NCBI RefSeq assembly: GCF_008086545.1
Contig: NZ_CP043026.1
Location: 1,240,001 to 1,304,000 of the forward strand
Origin: Spiroplasma chinense
GTDB taxonomy: Bacteria > Bacillota_I > Bacilli_A > Mycoplasmatales > Mycoplasmataceae
Length of the DNA: 64,000 nucleotides
Direction: 5' to 3'
The notes beneath the pieces were generated by a model. It ran no database searches, was not told the origin of the DNA, and worked only from the letters and a program-made list of their open reading frames with translations. The number at the start of each line of letters is the position of its first letter. Positions within the stretch are counted from its first letter, which is position 1. Position numbers and translations under genes: made by a program. Shown here piece by piece: positions 31,304-41,337 of this stretch.

Positions 31304-32138
31304 TTTGTACACTCTGCTTTCTTGCTAAAAAATAAGTACCTATGAAATATAGGGTTTGGGTTGTTGAAAATAAAATAATTGCTAAAAATCATTGTGATAA
31401 TGGATTTAAAAATCCTAAATTAACTCTTGTATTTGCCTTTGTCATGTCTAAAAAGTCATAAACGTAGTGACCTGTTGATGACATATCTGCAAAAAACGGA
31501 AATGAATTAGTCGCTTGACTAATTGCTCCTGTTATTGTGAAAAAAACTAAGTAACCACTAACTACAGCTACAGTTTCTGCTCACAAAATTGCTATTTGTT
31601 TTTTGTCTCTTGTAACATTTACTTTTTTGTAAAATACTAAAAAGTAAATTACCATAGAAAATTGCGGTATTGAATGCTCTGTCAATCAACTTACATATGT
31701 ATATCATTTCATAACTTTTATAGCTCCAGTTACTGATAGTGATAAGTTATAGAAGAATGCTATTCAAAGTATTCCTCCCATAATCATGATTCCATATCTA
31801 TAGTTATCAAATCTTCCGCTTCCTTCTTTACTATGATTTTTAATTGAATAAATTCAAAAGCATGATGAAGCAACATTTATCATTGTGGTAAATGTTAAAA
31901 AGTTTCTACAAAACAAAAATAATAATTTTTCCCCAACATTTCAACTTGTAAGCTTTTCAAAAAAATTATCTTCAAATAAATCCTTTCTGTCTAAAACACT
32001 TTTTACTCAAAAAGTATCTGGGTTTGAAAATAGGTCAATACTTTGACCAATTGCAAATACCACTATCCCGATTAAAGGGGTAATTGCAAAGAAATATTTA
32101 AACCCAAGTTTTATATTCTCTATTGTTTCTTTTTTCAT
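31296..32138 (-). CDS. Polytopic membrane protein, function unknown
   Basis: 280 residues with about six to seven hydrophobic segments, several of them aromatic-rich (GILWIAFFYNLSLSVTGAI, ETVAVVSGYLVFFTITGAI). No PAP2 motif is present. A polar loop between segments contains MSSTGHYVYDFLDMT. It may belong to one of the mollicute membrane families of unknown function, but I cannot assign one. It overlaps the downstream PAP2 gene by eight bases, so it is co-translated with it. A PAP2 paralogue lies directly upstream, which suggests a shared lipid-related role. Confidence 0.7.
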
Positions 32139-32193
32139 AATAACTATATAGTAATTTAAAATCACTTAAAAAACAATCCAAACACCGACAAAA

Positions 32194-32219
32194 AAGAACA
32201 ACCTAATTAGGTTGTTCTT
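32194..32219. terminator. Terminator of the second PAP2 gene
   Basis: AAGAACAACCT and AGGTTGTTCTT form an 11-base stem with an AATT loop. The PAP2 coding region runs into it: the stop (TAG at 32205-32203) lies inside the structure. Confidence 0.75.
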
Positions 32220-33530
32220 GTCATTTTATCACTTCTTTTGGTTCACTTTTAACATGGAAGTAATGCTTCATTTTCTTATCCATTTTTTCTTGTTTATTTT
32301 TTCCATATAGGAAGAAATCAACTTTAACTGGATATTTTTCAGAATTTGTATATAAATCAAATCCTAATTTTTTTTCAACAACAAATCCAGTTAAAGCTTT
32401 TTTGAACATTTTAGCTTTAATTAGGTTTGTTCATCAACGTAAGTGTTTATCCACAAATTTTGGAACTAGTGGGAAAATCGCTATACAAAAGATTGTTGAA
32501 AAGTCCAGATCTGTTCATCAATGGAAACGATAAACAATTAATGCAAACTTCATTGAATTTAAGTGTAAGAATCACAATGCAATAATTACAATTTTTTTGT
32601 TTGTCAATACTCTTCCTTTTTGGGGGTTTATAAATAAGTACATTATTGTAATAGTACAAAATGTTCCTGATGTATGTCCTGAAGGAAAGGCTCTATTTCA
32701 TCACCCTGTAGTATTGGTATCTTTAGCTCCACTTACTGAACCTCACTCTTTTAGGTTATCTAAAAAGTGGTTGGGTTGCCATCATTCGTAATATGGCATA
32801 TTTTGAGTACCGTCACCAGTACCTCACATTACAGCTCCAGAATATTCTCAACCTCTAGGAGTTGCTTCATTTTCTATAATTTGATTAAAAATAGTACTGT
32901 AATAGAATGGTCTTCCCATTCCTCATTTTAAAACAAAGATCATTGTATAACAATAACCAATATAAACTAAACCTTTTAAAGAATCTACTCAATATTCTTG
33001 TTCTAAAACATCGCTTCTCTTATGGAAAAGCACTCTTAGGTATATTGTTGCATATAACATTATTGCAAATTCTGTTGATTTAATAATTCAATATGCAACA
33101 ATTCTATATGTAGTAGTTTCCATAAGTTTTGCATCAATTCCTTGACCAAAACCTGTGTCTTCATAAACTCTCATATACCCTTGATAAATAACTATTCAAA
33201 AGAAAAATCCATAAGCTACAATATAATAAAAAATACCTATTCAAGAATAATCTCTAATAACATCTTTTTTACCAAATTTGATTTGATAATGAATGAAACT
33301 TTCTCAAATAACTGCACAAAATACAAAGATTGCAGGAAGAAATTGAAATAATCCAAGTTCATCCATAAAGACAATTCATATTTTTACTCACTTGTAGTAG
33401 AACCCCTGAGCAAAATACTCTTGTATTTGTCTATCATAAAATGATGCGACAATAAAGGTTGCGCAAGTTAAAACCAGAACTACTAGAGCTGGTAAAAATA
33501 AAAATGTATACTCCCTACTTTTTTTCTTCA
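32203..33530 (-). pseudogene. PAP2-family membrane phosphatase with a 5' frameshift
   Basis: About 442 residues when one base is supplied. The body is intact, with PAP2 motifs LKWGMGRPFYYS, AFPSGHTSGTFC and VYRFHWWTDLDFS, and a hydrophilic, Lys-rich cytoplasmic tail of about 70 residues that the paralogue lacks. The ATG at 33530 (MKKKSREYTFLFLPAL, RBS-like purines upstream) is in a different frame from the body: the shift lies between about 33470 and 33490, after AALV/TSSS. The length, 1328 nt, is one base short of a multiple of three. The N-terminus aligns with the paralogue at 30164, so a single base deletion (or assembly error) is the best explanation, and no downstream start keeps the first membrane segment. 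Confidence 0.75.
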
Positions 33531-33632
33531 TTTTTTATTCCCCTAACTTATTGATTTTATCAAAACTAACACCAAAATAAAAGTGAGATTATTGCTAAAA
33601 ATGCCTAAAACATTGATTTGTTGTAGAAATTA

Positions 33633-33655
33633 AAAATACCTTTTGAAGGTATTTT
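33633..33655 (-). terminator. Terminator of alaS
   Basis: AAAATACCTT and AAGGTATTTT form a ten-base stem with a three-base loop, overlapping the alaS stop codon. Confidence 0.8.
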
Positions 33656-36329
33656 ACAATATTTTCCCTTGAGCAAAAGTTGGATTACCCCCACCTTTTA
33701 CAGAGAATTCGCTTGTTGATTTAAATATTTCAATTGCACTATGTGTTTTTGAAATATTTTCAGAACTGCTTACAATATAAATTTTCAGTTCTGTGTTAAT
33801 TAGTTTTACCACAAGACTGTCAAATTTATTTTGATAGTAATCTGAAAGAGCTTTCATTTCTTTCATTTCAAGATCTGTTGTTTTAATTTCTAAAACTTTA
33901 ACTCCGTCTTGTTCAACTGGTTCATAATTTTTGTAATTTTTTAATTTTTCTTCAACCATTACTTCTTCAGTTGCTTTTTGATATAACTTAAATGCATTTT
34001 TAAATTCATTTACTTTAATTTTAATTTTAGGTAAATTCTCTCTTAAAACTGGCATATTCATAATTTCACCAATAGCATTTTCAATTTCTTTATTTTCAAT
34101 AATAAATTTAGCTTTGTTAAATTTATCTATTGCTGGTTGTATTTCATGTTTTTGTTTTGCAAATTGCTCTTGCAAGAATGAAGACACTTCTTTGTGACTT
34201 GTAACTGCATGGAAACGATAAACTCCACTTCCTTTAGATTCAATTTCTGTAATATAAATATCTTCTACATCTTTTGAACTTGCAACGTGTGTTCCTCCAC
34301 AAAGTTCACAAGAATAAGTTCCAAATTTTATAATTCTAACCAATTCTCCATATTTTTCAGTAAATAAAGCTAAAGCGTTGTGAACTTCAATAGCTTCTTC
34401 AAGAGTACAATAAATTATTTCTCTTGGAATAGCATTTTCGATTTCTCTTTTAACAGATGCGTGAATTGCATCAACTTCTTCTTGTACTGGCATTCTATTA
34501 AATGAAATATCAATTCTTAAACCGTTTTCATCATTATAACTTCCTGCTTGTACTGCATTTTCTCCAAGAACTTCTCTAATTCCAGCTTGTAATAAGTGAG
34601 TTCCTGAGTGGTTTTTCATAGTGTAATATCTTTTTTCACTATTTATTTTTGCACTAACTTTTTGTCCTACTGACAATGTTCCATTTACATGAACTTTGTG
34701 AATATGTTGTTTATTTGGTCCTTGTTGTACATCTAAAACTTGGTGGTTAACTCCGTTTTCATCAACAAGTACTCCATTATCTGCAGCTTGTCCACCTTTT
34801 TCTGCATAGAAAGGTGTTTGTTTTAAAGTTAAAAATACAATTTCATCACTTGAAGTTGAAATTTCTTTATCATCTTTAAACATAAAGTTAATTTCAGTTT
34901 CATTTTCTTCAGTTTCATATCCTGTAAATTCACTTTCAACAGATAAACTTGTTAAAATTGCAGATTGTTTATTTCAAGCTTTATCATCTTTTCTAGAATT
35001 TCTAGCAACTTCTTTTGCTTGTTCTAATAATTGCTCATATGCTTTAACATCTACTTCAACATTTAAGTCTTCTGCAATTTCTTTAGTTAATTCAATTGGG
35101 AAACCAAAAGATTCAAATAATAGTAAAGCATTTTTACCACTAACTGTTTTTTCTTTTTGTATTATATTTTCTAAGTGTTCATATCCTTTTGATAGGGTTT
35201 GTAAAAATCTGTTTTCTTCAATTTGAATAACTTCTTTTACAGTATCTTTTTTATCAATAATGTAAGGATAAAATTGGCTCATAGCTTCAATTACATTGTC
35301 TACTAACTCAAATAAGAACGCTTTATTGATACCAAGTTTTCTTCCATACACTGAACTTCTTCTGATCAATCTTCTAATAATATATCCTCTATCTTTATTT
35401 CCAGGAAATACACCATCACTTATTGCAAAAGTTACAGCTCTTATGTGATCTGCAATAACTTTAAAAGCAGTATTGATTTTTGTTTGTTCTGGATTTTCAT
35501 TAAAGTAATTATCAATAGAATACTTAAATTTAGAATCACACATTTGTTCAATTTTTTGAATTGTTGGCATAAATAAGTCTGTTTCAAAGTTTGTTGGTGT
35601 TTCTTGAAAAATTGACACCATTCTTTCTAATCCAGCACCCGTATCTATATTCTTTCTTGGCAATTCTGCATAATTATTGTTTCCATCGTTATTGAATTGA
35701 GAAAAAACTATATTTCAAATTTCTATGTATCTATCATTTTCAATATCATCTTTTAACAATCTTGGTCCGATATTTTCTAGATCTCATTTTTCTCCACGGT
35801 CAAAAAAGATTTCAGTATTTGGTCCACAAGGTCCTTGTCCTACATCTCAAAAGTTTGTATCTCTTGTCCCTTTGAAAATATGATCTTCTTTGATACCTAT
35901 TTCTTTAGTTCAAATATCATAAGCGTCAACATCTTCTTCAAAAACAGTGATATATAAAAGGTTTGGGTCCATATCGAATCATTCTTTACTTGTTAGCAAT
36001 TCTCATGCCATGTGAATTGCTTCTTTTTTAAAGTAATCTCCGATTGAAAAGTTACCCAGCATTTCAAACATTGTTTGGTGACGCGCAGTAACTCCAACAT
36101 TTTCAATATCATTTGTTCTAATAGATTTTTGAGAGTTTGTAAGTCTTGGAGCTGGTGGATTCATTCTTCCATCAAAGTAAGGTTTTAGTGTAGCAACACC
36201 AGAATTTATTCAAAGTAAACTTGGGTCATCAATTGGTACTAAACTTGCAGGTTCCAAGAAATAGTGTTGTTTAGACTTAAAAAAGTCTAATCACATATTT
36301 CTTATTTGATTTGAACTTAGTTTTTTCAT
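33654..36329 (-). CDS. alaS: Alanyl-tRNA synthetase
   Basis: 891 residues, close to the bacterial norm. Class II catalytic motifs ([45 protein letters not shown]), then the editing domain with [11 protein letters not shown] and the Zn-binding [11 protein letters not shown], and a DHHA1-type C-terminus ending [11 protein letters not shown]. It attaches alanine to tRNA-Ala and hydrolyses mischarged serine and glycine. Many TGA Trp codons split the frame under the standard code. It is a single-gene unit flanked by terminators (36401-36434 and 33633-33655). No T-box is evident in the short upstream gap. Confidence 0.97.
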
Positions 36330-36400
36330 AGTTTTATCTCCTCTTTAAAATTAACAAAGTTATTTTAACATATACAAAACCACTTTATTTACAATATAAA

Positions 36401-36434
36401 GACAAAAAAACTCTTTATTTAGAGTTTTTTTGTC
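36401..36434. terminator. Very long perfect hairpin terminator
   Basis: A perfect 14-base stem, GACAAAAAAACTCT / AGAGTTTTTTTGTC, with the six-base loop TTATTT. It ends the leftward ABC operon above alaS and could also serve the opposite strand. Confidence 0.85.
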
Positions 36435-36446
36435 TTTATAAAATTC

Positions 36447-38129
36447 CTATTTATACATTTTTGTTTTATAAACAAAATAGGCACCCACCATGATTAGAAT
36501 GGGTAATAATAAGGCTATTGAATACATAATACCTCTATTTGGGCCTACATAATTATAATCTTGTAATTCTACTTTGTTGTTCTCAAGTTTAGTATAAGTT
36601 ACTTCATAAAACTGATAAGTCATAAACAAACCATTAGATTGTGCTGCAACAACAGTTTCAAAGTCAAGTTTTATTGTTCCAAAAGCTCTTGTTACATCAA
36701 ATCAAAGGAACGGGTTTAGATACATTTCAATTCTTTGTTTTTTTCTAGAAACTCTATTTGTAGGTTTGTTCTCCCCTAAAATTATTGATTCTTGCTGAAT
36801 TATGCGAAATAATACAGCCTTATACAATAATTTCTCATATGACATTTGTCTATTGATGTCAATTGATTCCATAAGTTCATGATCAGTATTATCTGGTTTT
36901 AAATATTTGGGAATAATCTCATTATAAATTGTTGGTTCAACAGAATAATAGTTACTCATATAGAAATCATTTTTAAAGTAATTCAAAATAACATCACTCA
37001 TTTTTTTTCATGATTTTTTATTTGATTCTAAACTATTTATAAATGAAGTTGAGAAATTTGAAATATTTTTTGTGGTATTAAAACTGTTTAGATCAAAAGA
37101 ACTACTTAAATTATATTTTTCATTATTAAATTCTATATCTACATTTAATAATATTTTTTGAAAACTTGATAATTTAGTTTGGTCATATTTAATTTCTCTA
37201 AAATCTACTTCAAATTTGTTACTTCCTCAATTCTTATTAAAAGCATTTATTCAATTTATAAGTTCTAAACCTTCACCAAATTTAAATAAGTTTTTCTCTT
37301 GTAGATTTTTAATTACTTCTGCATAATATGATTTGGATTCCTTTGACAAATTATCTTCCTCAACAAATAAAGTTGCTAAAACTTCATCAGTATTTTCTTT
37401 TAATGATTTAATTTCATTAAATATAACATCAAAATCTTTGTCTTTTGAAATTTTTTGATTCAAGTAATAATAGTAAACTTTATCTGATGATCATGTTCCA
37501 ATTGTTTCACCGTCTCCATCTTCTTTTGTTTCATCCATAGTTGAAAAAAATGTTTCTACCAATGTAGGACTTAACCCAAGAACTGAAATTATAATAGAAC
37601 AAGTAATTAAAACAGTTTTTTTAAGATTAAATGAAGTTAAAACAGCTGCTATTGAAGGTACAATTAGTGAAATATATAGTAACCCATACAAATTTACTGT
37701 GTAAATTTGTATAATTCTTGTATTATCCAAGAAAAATAAAGTAGTGATAATTAATATTAAAGTTGCATAAGCTAAAATCAATATAAAAGTGAATACTAAT
37801 ACAACCAAAACTTTAGCTAAATAAATTTGGTATGGTTTTAACCCACTTTTTATTTCCATCATTTTAATACCATTATTTCTTTGTGTACCTAGAAAATCAT
37901 AAATAAACACAGCAGAAATTACAGTGAAAAAAGCTCATAACATACAGTAGTTTACAGTATGAATTTCAGCAAAGCTGAATGATGAATAATTTTTAGCTCT
38001 CAAAGCTGCATATGAAATTGTGTTAAATAACACAAAGAAAGCAAACGCTACAATGTTTGAAATAATAAATTGTTTAGTAAATAAAATAGATTTAGCTGAA
38101 TACTTTGCACATATATAAAACTTATTCAT
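36447..38129 (-). CDS. ABC transporter permease with a large external domain (copy 1)
   Basis: 560 residues. An N-terminal membrane segment (~15-45) and a cluster of five more up to ~210 are followed by a long hydrophilic region (~215-515), and one final membrane helix at the C-terminus ends in a Lys-rich tail (YFVYKTKMYK). This is an ABC-2-like permease with a large presumably extracellular loop. It is a clear paralogue of 42855-44576: shared motifs are NYCMLW near 65, NGIKMMEIKSGLKPYQI near 95, and LNPFLWFDVTRAFG / YVGPNRGIMYSI near the C-terminus. Its ATG overlaps the ATPase stop. Substrate unknown. Confidence 0.75.
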
Positions 38130-38869
38130 TATTTTACTTCCTCTCCAAAATTAGTTAAATTACCAAACTTATCTTCTGCTTTTTTAGAGTCAGTGTGCAT
38201 AAAGTATATATCTTCTAGTTTTTCTTTTTTATTATCAAATTTTTTATCATAAACAATTTTGCCCTCTTTTAAAACAACAGCATGATCTACAATGTTTTGT
38301 AACTCATCAATTATATGACTTGTTATTACAATTGTTTTTCCTTCATTTTTCATTTGTTGTAATAAATTAATCATAGCTCTTCTAGACTCTATATCTAGAT
38401 TAGCTGTTGGTTCATCTAAAAAAATACATTCAGGTTCATTTATTAATGAAGCTGCTAGCATTGCTTTTTTTTGCATTCCAGCAGAAAGAGATGCAAAAGT
38501 TTTTTTTGCATACTTGCTTAATTCTAATTTATCAAGTAAATACTTTGTTCTCTTTTTAGCTTCATTTGGTTTAACACCAACCAATTCTGCAGTATATCTA
38601 CAAAAGAATTCAATTGCAACACCTTTTGGGAATAAACTTTGGTCAGTAAAAAAACTAAAATTATTTAAATAATTATCAGTTTGATTATTAAAAGTTATTT
38701 CCCCAAAATTAGGTATATATTCTTTAAATATTGTTTTTAATAATGTGGATTTCCCTGCTCCATTTGGCCCTAAAATGGCACAAATTTCACCTGGATTAAT
38801 TGATAGGTTAATATTTTTGATACCTGCTCCATTTTTGAAAACCTTTGATAAGTCTTTGATTTCTATCAT
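38129..38869 (-). CDS. ABC transporter ATPase (copy 1)
   Basis: 246 residues. Walker A is GPNGAGKSTLLK, the signature LSAGMQKKAML, Walker B CIFLDEPTANLD, and the switch His ITSHIIDEL. It is nearly identical in layout to the ATPases at 44576 and 62367 and pairs with the permease that begins in its stop codon. The LSAGM signature is typical of ABC-2 exporter ATPases (antibiotic or bacteriocin type). Ribosome-binding site GAGAGG lies upstream. A 5' (AAT)6 repeat at 38920-38937 sits in the promoter. Confidence 0.9.
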   Translation of the reverse strand: MIEIKDLSKVFKNGAGIKNINLSINPGEICAILGPNGAGKSTLLKTIFKEYIPNFGEITFNNQTDNYLNNFSFFTDQSLFPKGVAIEFFCRYTAELVGVKPNEAKKRTKYLLDKLELSKYAKKTFASLSAGMQKKAMLAASLINEPECIFLDEPTANLDIESRRAMINLLQQMKNEGKTIVITSHIIDELQNIVDHAVVLKEGKIVYDKKFDNKKEKLEDIYFMHTDSKKAEDKFGNLTNFGEEVK

Positions 38870-38904
38870 ATATTTATAACCTCTCTATTTATTTTTACCC
38901 AATT

Positions 38905-38937
38905 ATTTTAACATTTCTAAATAATAATAATAATAAT
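38905..38937 (-). promoter_or_regulatory. ABC operon promoter with a triplet repeat
   Basis: A minus-strand -10 TAAAAT (38910-38905) preceded by TGT has no canonical -35. The -35 and spacer region is occupied by six ATT units ((AAT)6 on the plus strand, 38920-38937). A change of repeat number would change the promoter spacing. Confidence 0.4.
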
Positions 38938-38949
38938 GGCAAAAAGAAT

Positions 38950-38979
38950 AACAAAAAAGAGCTTTCGCTCTTTTTTGTT
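38950..38979. terminator. Terminator of the secreted-protein gene
   Basis: AACAAAAAAGAGC and GCTCTTTTTTGTT form a 13-base stem with a TTTC loop. It precedes the (AAT)6 repeat and the ABC promoter. Confidence 0.85.
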
Positions 38980-38980
38980 A

Positions 38981-39760
38981 TTATCCTAAAATACTAATAG
39001 ATAAGTTTATATTAAATACAGCATAACCAGTAAGTCCTTTTGAATTACCATATACATTTGAGTAAAGAACTATTGTTACAGGTAAAGTTTCACCACTAAC
39101 AACCAAATCATTTACATCTGTTTGAGTTAACGCTACATATTCATTTGATTCTTCATCGAATTTTTGAATTGCAGTTCAATCTGCTCCACCCATGTATGCA
39201 AAGAAAATAGCATTATCTACTGTATAAACTACAGTGTCCATCAAAACTTCTCTTGCATAATTATTTATTCCAATTACTGTTGTGTAATAAGTTGGTAATT
39301 CTAAAGTCTGAGCACTTAAAGTTGACAGATCTCCAGCTTTAAAGATTAGATTAACTTTAATAGTTGCTTGACCTACTAAACCATTTTCCAATCCTTCTTG
39401 TGTTGCACTTACTTTAATATTTCAAACTTCTGAACCCGCTCCATTTGCCATTCCAGAAATATCTTGGTTTGAAATTTCTCTTCCATCAACATCACTTACT
39501 ACATCACTAAGTGATAATCAACTTGATTCTACTTGTACACCTTCATTTTCAAAGGCTTCAATTGCAAATAATTCTGCAATTGATATGAAACTATTGTAAT
39601 TGTGAGTTGCAAAACTACTTTGAAAGTCTTTTTCAAACCCATCAATCATTGAAATATCTATAGATTCTTTTGCTTGAACACTTTGAATCCCTTGAACATT
39701 TGCAGCAATTGGAGTTACTCCCATTGTTGCACTTGCCAATAAACTTAATAATTTAATCAT
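38981..39760 (-). CDS. Secreted protein, lipoprotein-like signal without cysteine
   Basis: 259 residues. The N-terminus (MIKLLSLLASATMGVTPIAANVQ) looks like the local lipoprotein signals but has no Cys. It offers a signal-peptidase I-type site near residue 30 (VQA). The mature part is rich in Val, Thr and Ser with alternating beta-strand patterns (TIKVNLIFKAG, GYAVFNINLSI). One TGA Trp starts a conserved-looking segment (WTAIQKFDEES). GAAGGA precedes the ATG. A small basic gene (39804-40055) lies 43 bases upstream. No family is recognised. Confidence 0.7.
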
Positions 39761-39803
39761 TCATACATCCTTCATCAACAACCCAACCGTCCACCAATTT
39801 ACA

Positions 39804-40055
39804 TTATTTGTTGTTAACTATATTTCTAAATTCATAGCTTTTAACCATACTTTTTCAACATAAAGGTACATTATTTGAATTTGCTATTCTTTTCAGTTTG
39901 TTTAAATATGCAATTTGTTTATTATCATCTAGTTGTTCAAAACGAATTTTTCTATATTCTATTTCATATTCACTTAAAACTTTTTGTATTTTTTCTATAA
40001 AGCAAATTCTTTTTTCTCTGTCTAAAACAGACTTTGCCTCATTAGTTTTCAACAC
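39804..40055 (-). CDS. Small basic protein of unknown function
   Basis: 83 residues, rich in Lys, Arg and Glu, mostly helical, with no signal peptide. The start is GTG at 40055, with AGGAAAGG upstream; the next in-frame Met codons are much later. A TGA Trp near residue 67 (CWKSMVKSYE) extends it beyond a standard-code reading to TAA at 39804-39806. It ends 43 bases before the secreted protein gene. A nucleic-acid-binding role would fit the charge, but this is a guess. Confidence 0.5.
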
Positions 40056-40174
40056 ATCACCTTTCCTAAATCATTTCTTTCGCACAGAATTTTTTTAATT
40101 AAAATTCTTAAATTAATTATATTCTTATAAATAATGTATACTACACACAATCAATGTGAGTGCCCTGTTTACGC

Positions 40175-40190
40175 AAAAAAAAAAAAAAAA
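40175..40190. repeat. Run of 16 A after a lipoprotein gene
   Basis: A homopolymer of exactly 16 A follows the terminator hairpin at 40187-40210, so on the transcript it is a 16-U tract. A second run of 16 A lies at 41202-41217, at the other end of the same gene. Confidence 0.9.
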
Positions 40191-40210
40191 TAAGTGAAAT
40201 CACTTATTTT
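40187..40210 (-). terminator. Terminator of the poly-A-flanked lipoprotein gene
   Basis: AAAATAAGTGA and TCACTTATTTT form an 11-base stem, then a run of 16 T on the minus strand. Confidence 0.85.
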
Positions 40211-40222
40211 ACAGTTTTCTAA

Positions 40223-41164
40223 TTAAACTAGTTCTTTAATTTCTTTAACTGTTTTCTTTTCATTTCCTTGGTTTTCAAAGTAGTTATTTTCAGCATAATT
40301 TACAGTAACTTCGGATTCAGGTTTGAATGCATTACTTTCCAATTTATCAAATTTTACAGTTTCGGTGGTAAAAATATCTACCAATGGTCCTCTCTTTTGA
40401 TTTTCACTATATCATTTTAAATTATTAAAGAATGAATCCGCTCCGTTAGATGTGAATAAATTACTTGCATACTGTTTAAATAAATAGAAAGCATCAGCTT
40501 TATTTTCCATTTTAATTGTAATTTCACTATCTTTATATGAACTTGTGTTTGGATCAACAACAAGCTTAATTTCACTACCAACTTGAATATTGCCTTTTTC
40601 ATCCAGGTTTGTTGCACTAATTTCTTTAAAATCAGATGTAAATGCCCCTTTAAATAGTGAAGACACTATTACATCTTTTGCAGACTCAAAGTTTGTTGCA
40701 GCTACAAATGCTCATTCATTAGCTGTATCTCCAAGATAAACCTCGTTAAGACTTACTTTTTCAAACTCAAATTGATAACTTCCTTTAAAATATTTATTTG
40801 CTTTGAATGATTCAATTTTATAGCTTTGACCTGCTCTTATGATATCTTTACTTAACATTGCATCTTTACTATTATTTTCATACACCTTTATATAATAAGT
40901 ACCATCAGTATAGTTGATATCATTATCAACATCTTGTGATAAATATTTTGCTACTTCTTTTTGTAAATTTGTAATTGTAATTCCTGGTTCTAGAAAATCT
41001 CAATCTTTTGGTAGACTTGCCAAATCCAAAGCTTTACTTTGGTCTACTTGTTGTTCTTCTCCATTTCCACTCCCTGTTGAAGGAGTTGAATTACAAGCTA
41101 CAACCGTTGAACCAACACTTGTAACCATTCCTGTGATTGCTAACATTGATAATAATTTTTTCAT
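40223..41164 (-). CDS. Lipoprotein, probably phase-variable
   Basis: 313 residues. The signal peptide MKKLLSMLAITGMVTSVGSTVVAC has its lipobox Cys at 24. It is followed by a Ser/Gly/Glu linker and a mature part with beta-type and coiled stretches (TWKDWDFLEPGIT begins after a TGA Trp). ATG 41164 has GGGGAGG upstream. The promoter contains a run of 16 T between its -10 and the expected -35 (41202-41217), the classic mollicute phase-switch layout, so expression may vary within a population. It resembles surface lipoproteins such as spiralin in general style only. Confidence 0.8.
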
Positions 41165-41193
41165 AATAATTACCTCCCCGTAGTAATACACTA

Positions 41194-41217
41194 ATTATAT
41201 GAAAAAAAAAAAAAAAA
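41194..41217 (-). promoter_or_regulatory. Promoter with a 16-base homopolymer spacer
   Basis: On the minus strand a perfect TATAAT (41199-41194) is directly preceded by CA and a run of 16 T (41217-41202), so the homopolymer fills the -35 to -10 spacer. Length changes in this run would reposition the -35 (TTATTTC-like) relative to the -10. Confidence 0.6.
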
Positions 41218-41337
41218 GAAATAAGATTTGTACAATTTATTGCTATTTTAAGTTTAAAAGCACTATATTTTTAAAAACTAGCATTTATTGGCAATTTACT
41301 TTAAAATAAAACTATCGATAAAAAGGAAGTGGTATCA

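Noticed and set aside
38905-41217. The repeat tracts as a replication origin or DnaA box cluster
   Set aside because: No TTATCCACA-type boxes or dnaA gene nearby; simple repeats in promoters explain them better.
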